A DNA stretch of 64,000 nucleotides from Streptomyces sp. MJM8645 (GCF_001625365.1 NZ_LJJF01000001.1:7179501-7243500); one strand, 5' to 3'; positions 1 through 8,903 are shown, numbered from the stretch's first letter. Program-made: numbers and translations. The notes: generated by a model from the sequence alone, not told the origin.

Positions 1-668
1 TGACCCGCGCGGTCCGGCAGTTCACCCGCGCGGTCGGCCGGTTCGCCGGAGCTGTCCGGCAGTTCGCCCACCCCGAGCCGGCGCGCCAGTCGCTCCCGGG
101 CGTGCCGGAGGTTGGAGTGCACCGTCGCCACCGGCCGCCCCAGGTAGGCCGCGATCACCTTGACGTGCAGGCCCAGCAGGTACCGCAGGATGATCACATC
201 CCGCTGCCGGTCCGGGAGTTCGAGGATCGCCGCGTACAGCCGCACCTCGTCCGCCTCGCTGTGCAGCAGCCCGTTCGCGACCTGTTTGAAAGCGCCGATC
301 ACCGCGGCGAAGGTGACGGCCTCCACCGCCACCGGTTCCTCGGCGGACATCCAGTCCGAGACGTGCCGGTTCGCCAACCGCCAGGCGTACGCGGCCGGCT
401 CCTCGAACCGCAGCACCTGCGGCCAGCAGCGGGCCAGGTCCGCCTTCACGGCCTCGACCACCAGCGCGGCGTCCGCCTGGCCGCCTATCCTGGTCAACGC
501 GAGGGCGTGCCAGGCGGGTTCATGGGTCTCGCAGAACGACGCGTAGGTGAGGTCCAGCCGCAGGCCGAGGTCGCCACCGGCCTCCCGGTCCGACTCCGGG
601 CCGTCGGCGCGCTCCAGCGTGGGCCCTCCCCGGTACCCGCGCACGGGGGCGCCCCTGTCGATCGTCAT
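1..668 (-). CDS. Sigma-70 family RNA polymerase sigma factor, C-terminus off the window
   Basis: Transcription initiation factor of the ECF-like sigma-70 type. The frame is open from an ATG at 668 to the window edge (222 codons visible), so the C-terminus is missing. The ATG follows a GGAAAG ribosome site. Residues about 45-105 look like a degenerate region 2. Residues about 140-200 are a clear region 4: the stretch LPDRQRDVIILRYLLGL is followed by a helix-turn-helix with ATVHSNLRHARERL. The visible tail is a short repeat of GELPD-type segments. A different-frame ORF over 520-789 overlaps the start and was not chosen because it lacks sigma homology. The regulon is unknown. Confidence 0.8.
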   Translation of the reverse strand, partial: MTIDRGAPVRGYRGGPTLERADGPESDREAGGDLGLRLDLTYASFCETHEPAWHALALTRIGGQADAALVVEAVKADLARCWPQVLRFEEPAAYAWRLANRHVSDWMSAEEPVAVEAVTFAAVIGAFKQVANGLLHSEADEVRLYAAILELPDRQRDVIILRYLLGLHVKVIAAYLGRPVATVHSNLRHARERLARRLGVGELPDSSGEPADRAGELPDRAG

Positions 669-891
669 CGAGCCTGCTTTCCGTGGCCGCCGGCAGCTCG
701 GCGGTCCACTCGAGGGTCGGGCTGTCTGCGCCCATCCTCAGTCCATCCGGCTCGTCACTCCAGGCCGCATCCCGAATACGGATTGTCATCCCATCGGATC
801 AGCCGAACGGTTGGAATGCGGCGGACCGCGCCTGACCTCCGGATACGGTGGGCACCAATCGACAGGTGTCCGCGACGCCAAGGGGAACGCG

Positions 892-1695
892 ATGAGCCTC
901 TACGACGGAGTCGACCTGCGGCTCAACATGCCGCACTCGGCCCGGATGTACGACTACTACCTCGGCGGCTTCACCAACTTCGCCGCCGACCGCGAGGCCG
1001 CCGGGCACGCCCTCGCCCTCGGACCCTGGCTGCGCGTCGCCGCCCGCGCCAACCGGTCCTTCGTCCACCGCTCCACCCGTGCCCTCGCCCGGGCCGGCAT
1101 CGACCAGTTCCTCGACATCGGCACCGGCATCCCCACCCCGCCCAACCTCCACGAGGTCGCCCAGAGCGTGGAACCGTGTGCCCGCGTCGTCTACGCCGAC
1201 AACGACCCGATCGTGCTCTCACACGCCCAGGCCCTGCTCACCGGCACCCCCGAAGGCCGCACCGCCTACGTCGAGGCCGACGTCACCGACCCCGCCCGGC
1301 TCCTCGCCTCGCCCGGCCTGCGCGACACCATCGACCTCACCCGGCCCGTTGCGCTCTCCCTCAACGCCGTCCTGCACTTCGTCCCCGACACCCACGGCGC
1401 CCACGAGCTCGTCGAGCACCTCAAAGCGGCCCTCGCCCCCGGCAGCGCCCTGGTGATGACCCACGTCACCCCCGATTTCGCCCCGGCCGAGATCGCCGGC
1501 CTAGTCCGGATCTACGAATCCGCCGGCACCGCCGCCCAGGCCCGCACGCTCCCCGAGTTCACCCGCTTCTTCGACGGCTGGAGCCTCATCGCCCCCGGGA
1601 TCGTCCCCACCCCCCACTGGCGTCCCACCCCCACCGACCCGCCGGCCACCGCCCCCGAAGCCGCCGCCTACGCGGCCGTGGCCCTCAAACCCTGA
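892..1695 (+). CDS. SAM-dependent methyltransferase, Methyltransf_19 family (copy 1)
   Basis: Predicted S-adenosylmethionine-dependent methyltransferase of 267 residues, cytosolic, substrate unknown. Family hallmarks are the N-terminal SARMYDYYLGGFTNF motif, the SAM-binding DIGTGIPT loop near residue 80, and VVYADNDPIVLSHAQALL after it. The frame is open back to 547, but the ATG at 892 directly precedes the conserved N-terminus and follows AGGGGAA. This family is greatly expanded in streptomycetes. A second member lies at 15857-16687 on the other strand. No neighbouring pathway gene suggests a substrate. Confidence 0.88.
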   Translation: MSLYDGVDLRLNMPHSARMYDYYLGGFTNFAADREAAGHALALGPWLRVAARANRSFVHRSTRALARAGIDQFLDIGTGIPTPPNLHEVAQSVEPCARVVYADNDPIVLSHAQALLTGTPEGRTAYVEADVTDPARLLASPGLRDTIDLTRPVALSLNAVLHFVPDTHGAHELVEHLKAALAPGSALVMTHVTPDFAPAEIAGLVRIYESAGTAAQARTLPEFTRFFDGWSLIAPGIVPTPHWRPTPTDPPATAPEAAAYAAVALKP

Positions 1696-1797
1696 CCCCG
1701 CCGGCCGCGCCGCCCCCACCCGCTCCACCCGTGCGGCCTCGCCGCCCCGGGGACAGACTGGTGGTGGATCGATGCTGCCCGTGAGGCTGGGAGAGGC

Positions 1798-2724
1798 ATG
1801 CTGCTGGGACTCACCACCGCCTTGGTCGCGACCGTGTGCTTCGGGTTCGGGGCGGTGTTCCAGGCGCGTGGGGCGCGGTCGGCGCCGCAGGCGGACCGGG
1901 TGCGGGCGGGGCTGCTGGCCGCGCTGGCGCGCTCGTGGGAGTTCCTGCTCGGCACCGTGCTGGACATCGTCGGTTTCGCGCTGAGCATCGTGGCGCTGCG
2001 CAGCCTGCCCCTGTTCCTCGTGCAGGCCGTCACCAATGCGAGCCTGGCCGTGACGGCGCTCGCCGCCGTCCGGCTGCTCGGGGCACGGCTGCGCCGGGGG
2101 GACGCGGTCGGAATCGTCGCCGTGGTGGTCGGCCTGACGCTGCTGGCGCTGGGGTCGGGCCGGGAGGGCCGGGAGCACGCCCCGCCGCTGTTCCACTGGG
2201 CGCTGCTCGCGACGACGGCCGTGATGCTGCTGCTGACCCTCGTCCTGGTGCGCCGGGCCGGCACCGTGGCGGCGGCCGGGCTTGGGCTGCTGGCGGGGGT
2301 GGGTTTCGGGGTGACGAGCCTGGCGGTGCGGGTGCTGGACGCGTCGAGCCTGGTCACCGTCCTCACCGACCCGGCGGCGTACGCGCTCGTGGTGGGCGGC
2401 CTCGGCGGCTACCTGGCGTACGCGCTGGCCCTGCAGCGCGGCACGGTCACGGCCGCGACCGCCGCCGGGACGGTCGCCGAGACCTTCGGTCCGGCGCTGG
2501 TGGGTGTGGCGGCGCTGGGCGACGCGGCGCGTCCGGGGTTCGAGTGGTGCGCGCTGGCGGGCTTCGCGGTGGCGGTGGGCGGCACCTTCCTGCTGTCCAG
2601 GTTCGGGGAGTTGGAGGGGCAGTCCGCAGAGGTGGCCGGTGCGCGGCCGGGCGCGGCGGACCGGGACCCTGAACCCGGCCCGGGCCCGGAGGCGGAGTCC
2701 GAGCCGGCCGTCCCGCCCCGGTAG
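1798..2724 (+). CDS. DMT/EamA-like integral membrane protein
   Basis: Multi-spanning membrane protein of 308 residues with about nine or ten hydrophobic helices, starting MLLGLTTALVATVCFGFGAV. The two-half organisation and small-residue-rich helices resemble the drug/metabolite transporter (EamA) superfamily, but no substrate motif is evident. The ATG at 1798 follows GGGAGAGG. The last 40 residues are a hydrophilic Pro/Glu-rich tail. The gene runs in the same direction as the SDR gene 78 bp downstream, so they may share a transcript. Transport function is an inference from fold. Confidence 0.72.
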   Translation: MLLGLTTALVATVCFGFGAVFQARGARSAPQADRVRAGLLAALARSWEFLLGTVLDIVGFALSIVALRSLPLFLVQAVTNASLAVTALAAVRLLGARLRRGDAVGIVAVVVGLTLLALGSGREGREHAPPLFHWALLATTAVMLLLTLVLVRRAGTVAAAGLGLLAGVGFGVTSLAVRVLDASSLVTVLTDPAAYALVVGGLGGYLAYALALQRGTVTAATAAGTVAETFGPALVGVAALGDAARPGFEWCALAGFAVAVGGTFLLSRFGELEGQSAEVAGARPGAADRDPEPGPGPEAESEPAVPPR

Positions 2725-2802
2725 CCCGGGCGGCGCCGCCGTGCGAAGGTGACATGCCGGACAAATCGGACGGCTGAACGCCCACGGAGCGGCAGGTGCG
2801 CG

Positions 2803-3591
2803 ATGGCGGACGAAGCCCAGCCGGGCCCCCGACGGCCGGGGCCCGCCGACCCTCCGGTCGTGCTCGTCACCGGAGCCTCCTCCGGCATCGGCCTGGCCAC
2901 GGCCGTCCGCCTGGCCGACGCCGGCTGGCGGACCCTGCTGTCCGGTACGGACGGCGCCCGCCTGGACGAGGTCGCCGCCCGGACCGGTGGCCGCGTCCTG
3001 CCCGAGGACCTGAGCAAACCGGACGGCCCGAGCCGGCTCGCGGAGGCGGCCCTCGCGGAGGCCGGCCGGGTGGACGCGCTGGTCGCCAGTGCGGGCCTGG
3101 GGTGGCGCGGACCGTTCGCGGACACCCCCTCGGACGTCCTGGACCGGATGATCGAGGTCAATTTCGCCGCCCCGCTGCGGCTGGTCCGCCTGCTCCTGCC
3201 GGGCATGCTGGAGCGCCGCCGGGGCCGGATCGTGCTGCTCGGCTCGATGGCCGGCCAGGTCGGCGTGCGCGACGAGTCGGGGTACGCGGCGACCAAGGGC
3301 GGGCTGGCGATGTTCGCGGAGAGCCTCTGGTACGAGCTGCGCGGCACCGGGGTGGGGGTGCGCCTGGTGCTGCCGGGCCCGGTGGACACCCCGTTCTTCG
3401 ACCGGCGCGGCACGCCCTACCAGCGGGAGCGGCCACGGCCCGTGCCGGCGGAGCGGGTCGCCGACACCGTGGTCGCGACCATCACCACCGGTCGCGACCG
3501 GCTCTTCGTGCCGCACTGGCTCGGCTTCCCGGCCCGGATCCACGGCGTGGCGCCGGGCGTGTTCCGGCGCATGGCCTCCCGCTTCGGGTGA
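2803..3591 (+). CDS. Short-chain dehydrogenase/reductase
   Basis: NAD(P)-dependent oxidoreductase of the classical SDR family, 262 residues. The Rossmann motif TGASSGIG is near residue 25, the conserved Asn lies in the MIEVNFAAPLRL region, the catalytic Ser is in the LLGSMAGQ strand and the Tyr-Lys pair is in SGYAATKGG. The chosen ATG at 2803 follows GGCAGGTG; an in-frame upstream start at 2749 would add 18 residues without homology. The stop overlaps the GTG of the next gene, so the two are translationally coupled. The substrate is unknown; the C-terminal half resembles broad-specificity keto-reductases. Confidence 0.85.
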   Translation: MADEAQPGPRRPGPADPPVVLVTGASSGIGLATAVRLADAGWRTLLSGTDGARLDEVAARTGGRVLPEDLSKPDGPSRLAEAALAEAGRVDALVASAGLGWRGPFADTPSDVLDRMIEVNFAAPLRLVRLLLPGMLERRRGRIVLLGSMAGQVGVRDESGYAATKGGLAMFAESLWYELRGTGVGVRLVLPGPVDTPFFDRRGTPYQRERPRPVPAERVADTVVATITTGRDRLFVPHWLGFPARIHGVAPGVFRRMASRFG

Positions 3592-4340
3592 GCCCGGTGA
3601 ACATCGCCACCCGGGTGCTCGCGGCGGCGGCCGCGGCGGAGTTCGCGCACCTGGCCCCGGCGGCGGTGCGCCTCCCGGCACTGCGCCGCACGCTGGCCCG
3701 TCGAACCGCAGGCCTCGGTGCCGACCCGCACCACGTCGCCCTGACCTTCGACGACGGCCCCGACCCGCGCAGCACCCCGGAGATCCTGGATGCGCTGGAC
3801 GCGCTGGGCGGTGTCCGGGCCACCTTCTTCCTGCTGGGCTCGATGCTGGAGCGCGCCCCCGCCCCCGCCCTCGGCCGGGAGCTGGTGCTGCGCGGCCACG
3901 AGGTGGCCGTCCACGGCTGGCACCACCGGCCGCAGTGGTACCCGGCCCCGGCCCGTGACCTGCGCGAACTGCGCCGCGCGACCGAGGCGGTGACCGCGCT
4001 GTGCGGGGTGCGCCCGCACTGGTACCGCCCGCCGTACGGGGTGCTGACGGCGGGCCCGGCCCTGGCCGCCCGGCGGCTGGGCCTGCGCCCGGTGCTGTGG
4101 ACGGCCTGGGGCCGGGACTGGACGGCGGAGGCGACCGGGGCCTCCGTCTACGCGACCGCCCGCCCCGGCCTCACCGGCGGCGCGACCCTCCTCCTGCACG
4201 ACTCCGACTGCACCTCCGCCCCCGACTCCTGGCGGGCCGCCCTCGCCGCCCTCCCGCTGATCGCCGCCCACTGCCGCGCCCACTCCCTCACCCTCGGCCC
4301 GCTCCGCGACCACGCCGTCCCGGGGGCCGCCCGCGGCTGA
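3588..4340 (+). CDS. Polysaccharide deacetylase (NodB/CE4) family protein
   Basis: Predicted carbohydrate-esterase-family-4 deacetylase of 250 residues. The NodB domain covers about residues 45-230. Motif 1 is LTFDDGPDPRST (catalytic Asp plus metal-binding Asp), motif 2 is HEVAVHGWHH, motif 3 is YRPPYG, and LLLHDSD is the motif-5 His region. The GTG at 3588 overlaps the SDR stop by four bases (GTGA); a second GTG at 3597 is possible. The N-terminus is Ala-rich and only weakly hydrophobic, so export is uncertain. Likely substrates are N-acetylated glycans or a related ester. A strong hairpin follows. Confidence 0.85.
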   Translation: MSPVNIATRVLAAAAAAEFAHLAPAAVRLPALRRTLARRTAGLGADPHHVALTFDDGPDPRSTPEILDALDALGGVRATFFLLGSMLERAPAPALGRELVLRGHEVAVHGWHHRPQWYPAPARDLRELRRATEAVTALCGVRPHWYRPPYGVLTAGPALAARRLGLRPVLWTAWGRDWTAEATGASVYATARPGLTGGATLLLHDSDCTSAPDSWRAALAALPLIAAHCRAHSLTLGPLRDHAVPGAARG

Positions 4341-4374
4341 CGGCATCGCGCCCGCCGCCGAGCGCCGGGCGGAC

Positions 4375-4410
4375 GGCGAAGCCCCGCCTCGACCGAGGCG
4401 GGGCTTCGCC
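4375..4410. terminator. Bidirectional rho-independent-type hairpin
   Basis: A perfect 16 bp inverted repeat (4375-4390 and 4395-4410) surrounds the 4-base loop GACC. It sits between the convergent deacetylase gene and the Excalibur protein gene, so it can end transcripts from both sides. No U-tract follows, as is usual in streptomycetes. Confidence 0.9.
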
Positions 4411-4432
4411 GTGTGGCGTTGCTCGGCGTCTT

Positions 4433-5392
4433 CTAGCGTTCGCAGGCGACGCCGTCGTTGTCGCGGTCCAGGCCGGACCGGTACCCGGGGTCGCCCCGGT
4501 GCAGGGGGGCCTTGCCGGCGGCCTTCACCGCGTCGCAGTTCTTGTAGTAGGCGCTGCCGCCGGCACCGCCCTGGGAACCGCCACCCGACGCCCCGTCCGA
4601 GTTCGTGTCCGAGCCCCCGCCTGACGTTCCGCCTGACGTTCCGCCCGACGACCCGCCAGTGGAACTGCCGCCGGCGTTGCCCTGGTGGTTCGGGCTGGAC
4701 GGGTCGTTGCGTTCGTCCGCGTAGAGCGCCGCGTACCGGTCCGCCGGGCACGAAGCCCCCGGCTTCACCAGCTGGAGCGCGGGAGAGGCCGCCGGGTACA
4801 GCTTGCTCCCGGGCTGGAGCACGTTCGCGCACACCACCCAGGCGTCGTGGTCGGCGGGCAGCACGAGGTCCAGGTAGCGGCTGTGCTCCTGGATCCGGTC
4901 GGCTGCGACACCGGCCGCCACCAGTAGGGCACGCGCCTCCCCGGCGGTGTGCTGGGCGACGTCGGGCATGACACCCGACGCGGCGCTCGGAGTTGGAGTC
5001 GCGCTCGGAGCGGGAGTGGGAGTCGCGCTCGGGGTCGGAGTCGCGCTCGGGGTCGGCGTCGGGGACCCGGCGTCGGCCGGGGTGGCCGCCGTCGTAGCCG
5101 TAGCCGTGGCCGTAGCGGTCGGAGCCGGAGCGGCGGTCGTCTCCGAGGCGGCGACCGGCTGCGCCTTCTCCGGCTTCGGCCCCGTGATGACGCCCAACCA
5201 GAAGAGCGAGCCGATCAGGCAGCAGAAGGTCAGCGCCACCTTGGCGGCGACGTGCAGGCGGCGGGAGCGCCACAGCCAGATCGCGGCGAGCGGCGGTACG
5301 AACAGCAGGGCGGCGGCTCGGACGAGCCGGTTGGCCGTGGTGCGGGGCGGTACGGCCTGGGGCCCGGGCGGCCGGTGCGGGTCGGGGGTCAC
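4433..5392 (-). CDS. Membrane protein with Excalibur calcium-binding domain
   Basis: A 319-residue surface protein. Two hydrophobic segments (about 27-43 and 50-70) anchor it. A Thr/Ala/Pro-rich linker at about 75-140 contains PTPSAT repeats. A PASTA-like or Cys-containing region lies at about 140-215 (MPDVAQHTAGEARALL), followed by a Gly/Ser spacer. The C-terminal Excalibur domain ends in DRDNDGVACER, the DxDxDGxxC calcium-binding signature. The family is common in actinobacterial cell-surface proteins, sometimes with nucleases, but no nuclease domain is seen here. The start at 5392 is the first ATG. A TACACT -10-like element lies at 5526-5531 on the minus strand, with no convincing -35. Confidence 0.8.
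   Translation of the reverse strand: MTPDPHRPPGPQAVPPRTTANRLVRAAALLFVPPLAAIWLWRSRRLHVAAKVALTFCCLIGSLFWLGVITGPKPEKAQPVAASETTAAPAPTATATATATTAATPADAGSPTPTPSATPTPSATPTPAPSATPTPSAASGVMPDVAQHTAGEARALLVAAGVAADRIQEHSRYLDLVLPADHDAWVVCANVLQPGSKLYPAASPALQLVKPGASCPADRYAALYADERNDPSSPNHQGNAGGSSTGGSSGGTSGGTSGGGSDTNSDGASGGGSQGGAGGSAYYKNCDAVKAAGKAPLHRGDPGYRSGLDRDNDGVACER
4983..5068 (-). repeat. In-gene tandem repeat encoding PTPSAT units
   Basis: An approximately 18 bp unit is repeated about four times within the preceding gene and encodes the Thr/Pro/Ser/Ala linker. The units differ by a few bases. It is probably a slippage-expanded flexible wall-spanning spacer. Confidence 0.75.
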
Positions 5393-5645
5393 GAGGGGGT
5401 TCCTTCGAGCAGGAGTGTGTCCCCGGGGAGAGCGGCACCCCGGGGTGGGTGCTCCGGCCTGGGCTGGACGGCCGCCGCTGCCGGCGGGCGAGGCCGCTGT
5501 CCGGGGCCGTCCGGAGGCTTCGGAGAGTGTAAAGGACTCGTATGGAACAGGTATGCGCCAGGTAGCGAACTCCGGCCCCGGCCCCCGCCCGGGTGCATGG
5601 CTCCACCCCGGCCGGGACTCCCGCGTTGCTCGCCCCGGCCCTCGG

Positions 5646-6725
5646 CTACGCCAGCCCCACCTGGGCCAGGGCCGCGGTGAACCCGGTGCGCCAGGGCTCC
5701 GGGGTGGCGCCGGGGGAGGGGGCGGGCCCGGGGCGGGCGAGGGCGGCGAGGGCGTTGCGGACCACCTCGGCGGGGTGGGCGGAGGCGACGTCGGCGTGGC
5801 CGAGTTCCAGCTCGTGCTGGAGGTTGTCGCGACCGTGGCCCTGGACGACGTCGAGCAGCAGCAGTCGCCGTCCGAGCGCGCGGGCCTCGCTACAGGTGTC
5901 GCCGGAGCTGGTGACGACGAGGTCGGCGGCGGCCATCATGGCGGGGATCCGGTCGGTGTAGCCGAAGGGGTGCAGACGCGGCTCCCGGCGGGCGGCGGCC
6001 CGCAGCCGCCGTTCCAGTTCCCGGTTGCGCCCGGCGACGGCGAGCACGTGCGGACCGGCGGCGGCGAGCGAGGCGGCGGTGCGGGCGAGCGGTCCGAGCC
6101 CCCAGGCGCCGGACATCAGCAGCACGCACCGCCCGCCCGCCGGGACGCCCAGTTCGGCACGCGCCTCGGCCCGGCCGGGCGGCCGGTAGAACGGTTCCCG
6201 CAGCGGAGCGGGCAGGACGGTGACGGCGGCGTCCGGCCGGTAGCGGCGGACGGCGCAGGCGGCGACCTCGGAGGTGACCAGGAACAGGTCGGTGCCCTCC
6301 TGCACCCAGAGCCGGTGCGGTGTCACGTCGGTGCAGAACACGAAGTGCCGGAAGTCCCGTTGCGGCAGCCGGTTGACGGCCGAGGTGGCGGTGGCGAACA
6401 CGGAGACCACCAGCTGCGGCCGCTGCACCGCGACCAGTTGGCGCAGGGCCGGGACGAGCCGGCTGCGGGCGGCCGCGTCGGCGAGCAGCGCGAGCCGGGC
6501 GCCGGGCCGCAACGCCGAGAAGTGGAAGGCGTCGTACACGCCGGGCAGGTCGAGCAGCCGCCGGAACACGGCCTCCCCGGCGGCGCCGGAGCGCTCCCCG
6601 AGCAGGGCCATCGCGTCGACCGTGTGGGTGGTCCAGCCGCGGGCCCGCAGGGTGTCGGCGCAGGCCTGGGCCATCACGTCGTGGCCCTGGCCGAGGGAGC
6701 CGGAGACGAGCAGGGCGTGCGGCAT
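5646..6725 (-). CDS. Glycosyltransferase of the MurG / MGDG-synthase type
   Basis: GT-B fold glycosyltransferase of 359 residues. The N-terminus HALLVSGSLGQGHDVMAQA is the glycine-rich acceptor-side loop found in monogalactosyldiacylglycerol synthase and MurG relatives. The C-terminal nucleotide-sugar site contains GYTDRIPAMMAAADLVVTSS followed by GDTCSEARALGRRLLLLD. A lipid or undecaprenyl acceptor is plausible by family; the sugar donor is unknown. It is the last gene of a leftward three-gene set, 12 bp after the epimerase stop, so co-translation is likely. The context suggests it transfers the sugar made by the two upstream enzymes. Confidence 0.8.
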   Translation of the reverse strand: MPHALLVSGSLGQGHDVMAQACADTLRARGWTTHTVDAMALLGERSGAAGEAVFRRLLDLPGVYDAFHFSALRPGARLALLADAAARSRLVPALRQLVAVQRPQLVVSVFATATSAVNRLPQRDFRHFVFCTDVTPHRLWVQEGTDLFLVTSEVAACAVRRYRPDAAVTVLPAPLREPFYRPPGRAEARAELGVPAGGRCVLLMSGAWGLGPLARTAASLAAAGPHVLAVAGRNRELERRLRAAARREPRLHPFGYTDRIPAMMAAADLVVTSSGDTCSEARALGRRLLLLDVVQGHGRDNLQHELELGHADVASAHPAEVVRNALAALARPGPAPSPGATPEPWRTGFTAALAQVGLA

Positions 6726-6737
6726 CGGGCGGCCCGC

Positions 6738-7682
6738 TCAGGAGGCGGCGGAGGCGGCTGCGGCGGCCCGGTACCAGTCGGCGTAACTCCGTACGCCGTC
6801 CGCGAAGTTGGTGTGCGGAGACCAGCCGAGCAGGCGCTTGGCCTGGGCGCAGGAGATCCGCCGCCCGGTGTAGTCGGCCTTGCGGCCGTCGATGTGCTCG
6901 ATCGAGACCGGCCCCAGCAGGTCGTCGACGGTGTCGGCGATGTCGCGCACCGAGACGGCGGTGGAGCCCTCCAGGGCGAAGGTCTGGTCCTCGGCGGCGG
7001 GGGACAGGGCCCGGACGTGGGCGTCGGCGAGGTCCTCGACGTAGACGAAGTTGCGGCTCTGCCGCCCGTCGCCGGCGATGGTGATCGGCCGCCCGGTGAG
7101 CGCGGCCTGGACGAACCGGGCGACGACCAGTTCGTCGCGCATCCGGGGCCCGTACGGGATGCCGTAGCGCAGGATGGTGAAGTGCTGCCCGTACAGCTCG
7201 CGGTAGCTGTGCACCAGCATCTCGGCGGCGAGCTTGGTGGCCACGTAGAGGTGGCCGCTGTGTTCCAGCTCGATCGGCACGTGTTCGTCCAACTCCTGCT
7301 CCCCGCCGTCGAGTTGATCGTCGGTGAGGGCGGCGCCGTAGACCCAGACGGTGCTCGCCAGCACGGTGCGGCTCAGCCCGCTGCGCCGGGCGGCCTCCAG
7401 GACGGCCTCGGTGCCGTCGATGTTGGTCCGCACGGCCCGCACCGGGTCGGCGGAGACCTGTTCGACGTCGGCCATCGCGGCGAGGTGGTACACCACTTCA
7501 CTGCCGGCCAGCGCGGAGGTGAGGGCCGCGAGGTCGAGGATGTCGAGCCGGGCGTGTTCGGCGTCGGGGTTGAGGTACTTGTCGGTGGTGTCCACCGCGA
7601 GGACGTCGTGGCCGGCCGCGAGCAGGTGGTCCACGACGTGTGACCCGATGAATCCACATCCCCCGGTGACGGCTATCCGCAC
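6738..7682 (-). CDS. NAD-dependent epimerase/dehydratase (extended SDR), nucleotide sugar
   Basis: Extended-SDR nucleotide-sugar enzyme of 314 residues. The NAD motif TGGCGFIGSHV is at residues 6-16, a variant YxxxK is present as LYVATK near residue 145, and the Ser/Thr of the triad lies in VLASTVWVYGA. The family includes UDP-glucose 4-epimerases and dTDP-sugar dehydratases; the exact reaction cannot be assigned. The ATG at 7682 is preceded on its strand by AAGGAGAGAG. It lies between a DegT-family aminotransferase and a glycosyltransferase, which points to synthesis of an amino- or deoxysugar. Confidence 0.85.
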   Translation of the reverse strand: MRIAVTGGCGFIGSHVVDHLLAAGHDVLAVDTTDKYLNPDAEHARLDILDLAALTSALAGSEVVYHLAAMADVEQVSADPVRAVRTNIDGTEAVLEAARRSGLSRTVLASTVWVYGAALTDDQLDGGEQELDEHVPIELEHSGHLYVATKLAAEMLVHSYRELYGQHFTILRYGIPYGPRMRDELVVARFVQAALTGRPITIAGDGRQSRNFVYVEDLADAHVRALSPAAEDQTFALEGSTAVSVRDIADTVDDLLGPVSIEHIDGRKADYTGRRISCAQAKRLLGWSPHTNFADGVRSYADWYRAAAAASAAS

Positions 7683-7701
7683 GATCTCTCTCCTTGTCGG
7701 G

Positions 7702-7742
7702 CTCCGTGTCGAGCGCCTTCTCGAACTCCGTGTCGAGCGCCT
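7702..7742. repeat. 17 bp tandem repeat in the gap between epimerase and aminotransferase genes
   Basis: CTCCGTGTCGAGCGCCT occurs at 7702-7718 and again at 7726-7742, 24 bp apart. It sits in the 96 bp spacer, just downstream of the aminotransferase stop on the minus strand. Its function is unknown; it may be a slippage duplication. Confidence 0.7.
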
Positions 7743-7778
7743 CGGCGCGCCCGCCTGGTCGGGTCGACCCCGCCCCGG

Positions 7779-8903
7779 CTATCCGGCGAGTCTCCGGTGC
7801 ACCGCCGAGACGGCCTCGATGACCTGCTCGGTCTCGTCCCCGGTCATGTCGGAGTGCACCGGCAGGCACACCTGCCGCGCGCAGACGTCCTCGGCGACCG
7901 GCAGCGGCCCGCGCCGGTAGGGGGCGAGGACGGGTTGCAGGTGCAGCGGCAGGTCGTACACCTCGCCGGACAGCCGCACGCCGTAGTCCTCGGCGACCGC
8001 CCGCTTGAACGCGGCGCGCTCCACCCCGGGCGGCAGCAGCGCCACGTACTTGTAGTAGTTGCCGCGGCAGCCGGGCGGTTCGAGCACCGGCTCCAGGCCG
8101 TCGAGCCCGGCCAGCGCCTCGTCGTAGCGGCGGGCGACGGCCCGGCGGGTCTCGATGAACTCCTTGAGCCGGCGCAGGTGCACGGCGCCGACGGCCGCGC
8201 TGAGCTCGCTCATCCGCCAGGCGTGGCCGAGCCGGACGTGGTGGTTGGTGGTGAAGGAGCCCTTGCCCTGGTCGCGGTAGGTGCGGGCCTCGTCGCGCAG
8301 CTCGGGCGACTCGGTGAGGACCAGGCCGCCCTCGCCGCTGGTGGTGACCTTGGTCGGGTAGAACGAGAAGGCCCCGGCCAGGCCGAACGTCCCGGCGCTG
8401 CGCCTGTCGAGGCTGCTGCCGTGGGCGTGTGCGGCGTCCTCGACCAGCGGGACGCCGTGCCGGTCGCAGAGCGCGCGCAGCTCCTCGACCCGCGGGGTGA
8501 TCAGTCCGCCGATGTGGACGAGTACGACGGCTGCGGTATCCGGGGTGAGGGCCGCCTCCAGCGTCTCGGGGGAGAGCGCCAGGGTGGCCGGGTCGACGTC
8601 GGCGATCATCGGGCGCCCGCCGGCGTGCAGGACGGCGCCGGCGGTCGCGTAGAAGGTGACGGCCGGCACGACGACGTCGCGGCCCCGGACGTCGACCGTG
8701 CGCAGGATCACCTCCAGCGCCGCGGTGCCGCTGCTCACCGCGACGGCGTGCGAGGCGCCGTGCTCGGCGGCGAAGGCCTGCTCGAAGCGCTCGGTCCACG
8801 GGCCCAGGGTGAGGGCGCCGGTGGTGAGCATCTCCATCACCGCCTCGGCGACGGCCGCGCGGTCGGATTCGTCGAACACGATGCGGGCGGCTGGAACGCC
8901 CAT
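7779..8903 (-). CDS. DegT/DnrJ/EryC1/StrS family aminotransferase
   Basis: PLP-dependent sugar aminotransferase of 374 residues. SSGTAALEVILR is the phosphate-binding region, VEDAAHAHGS contains the PLP-contacting Asp, and SFYPTKVTTSGEGG contains the Schiff-base Lys. The ATG at 8903 follows a strong GGAGGTG site, so the longer open frame to 9182 was rejected. Family members convert keto-sugar nucleotides to amino-sugars using glutamate or glutamine. It is the first gene of the leftward cluster with the epimerase and glycosyltransferase and probably supplies an amino-sugar to them. Confidence 0.9.
   Translation of the reverse strand: MGVPAARIVFDESDRAAVAEAVMEMLTTGALTLGPWTERFEQAFAAEHGASHAVAVSSGTAALEVILRTVDVRGRDVVVPAVTFYATAGAVLHAGGRPMIADVDPATLALSPETLEAALTPDTAAVVLVHIGGLITPRVEELRALCDRHGVPLVEDAAHAHGSSLDRRSAGTFGLAGAFSFYPTKVTTSGEGGLVLTESPELRDEARTYRDQGKGSFTTNHHVRLGHAWRMSELSAAVGAVHLRRLKEFIETRRAVARRYDEALAGLDGLEPVLEPPGCRGNYYKYVALLPPGVERAAFKRAVAEDYGVRLSGEVYDLPLHLQPVLAPYRRGPLPVAEDVCARQVCLPVHSDMTGDETEQVIEAVSAVHRRLAG

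Noticed and set aside
520..789. An 89-residue minus-strand ORF beginning MTIRIRDAAW before the sigma factor
   Set aside because: The first half reads plausibly but the rest is Arg/Gly-rich, and the sigma frame with its ribosome site explains the region.
1501..3681. A 726-residue minus-strand ORF opposite the DMT-like and SDR genes
   Set aside because: Low-complexity antisense shadow with no domain; the plus-strand genes have ribosome sites and family motifs.
3417..5606. A 729-residue minus-strand ORF across the deacetylase and Excalibur genes
   Set aside because: Shadow frame without any recognisable motif.
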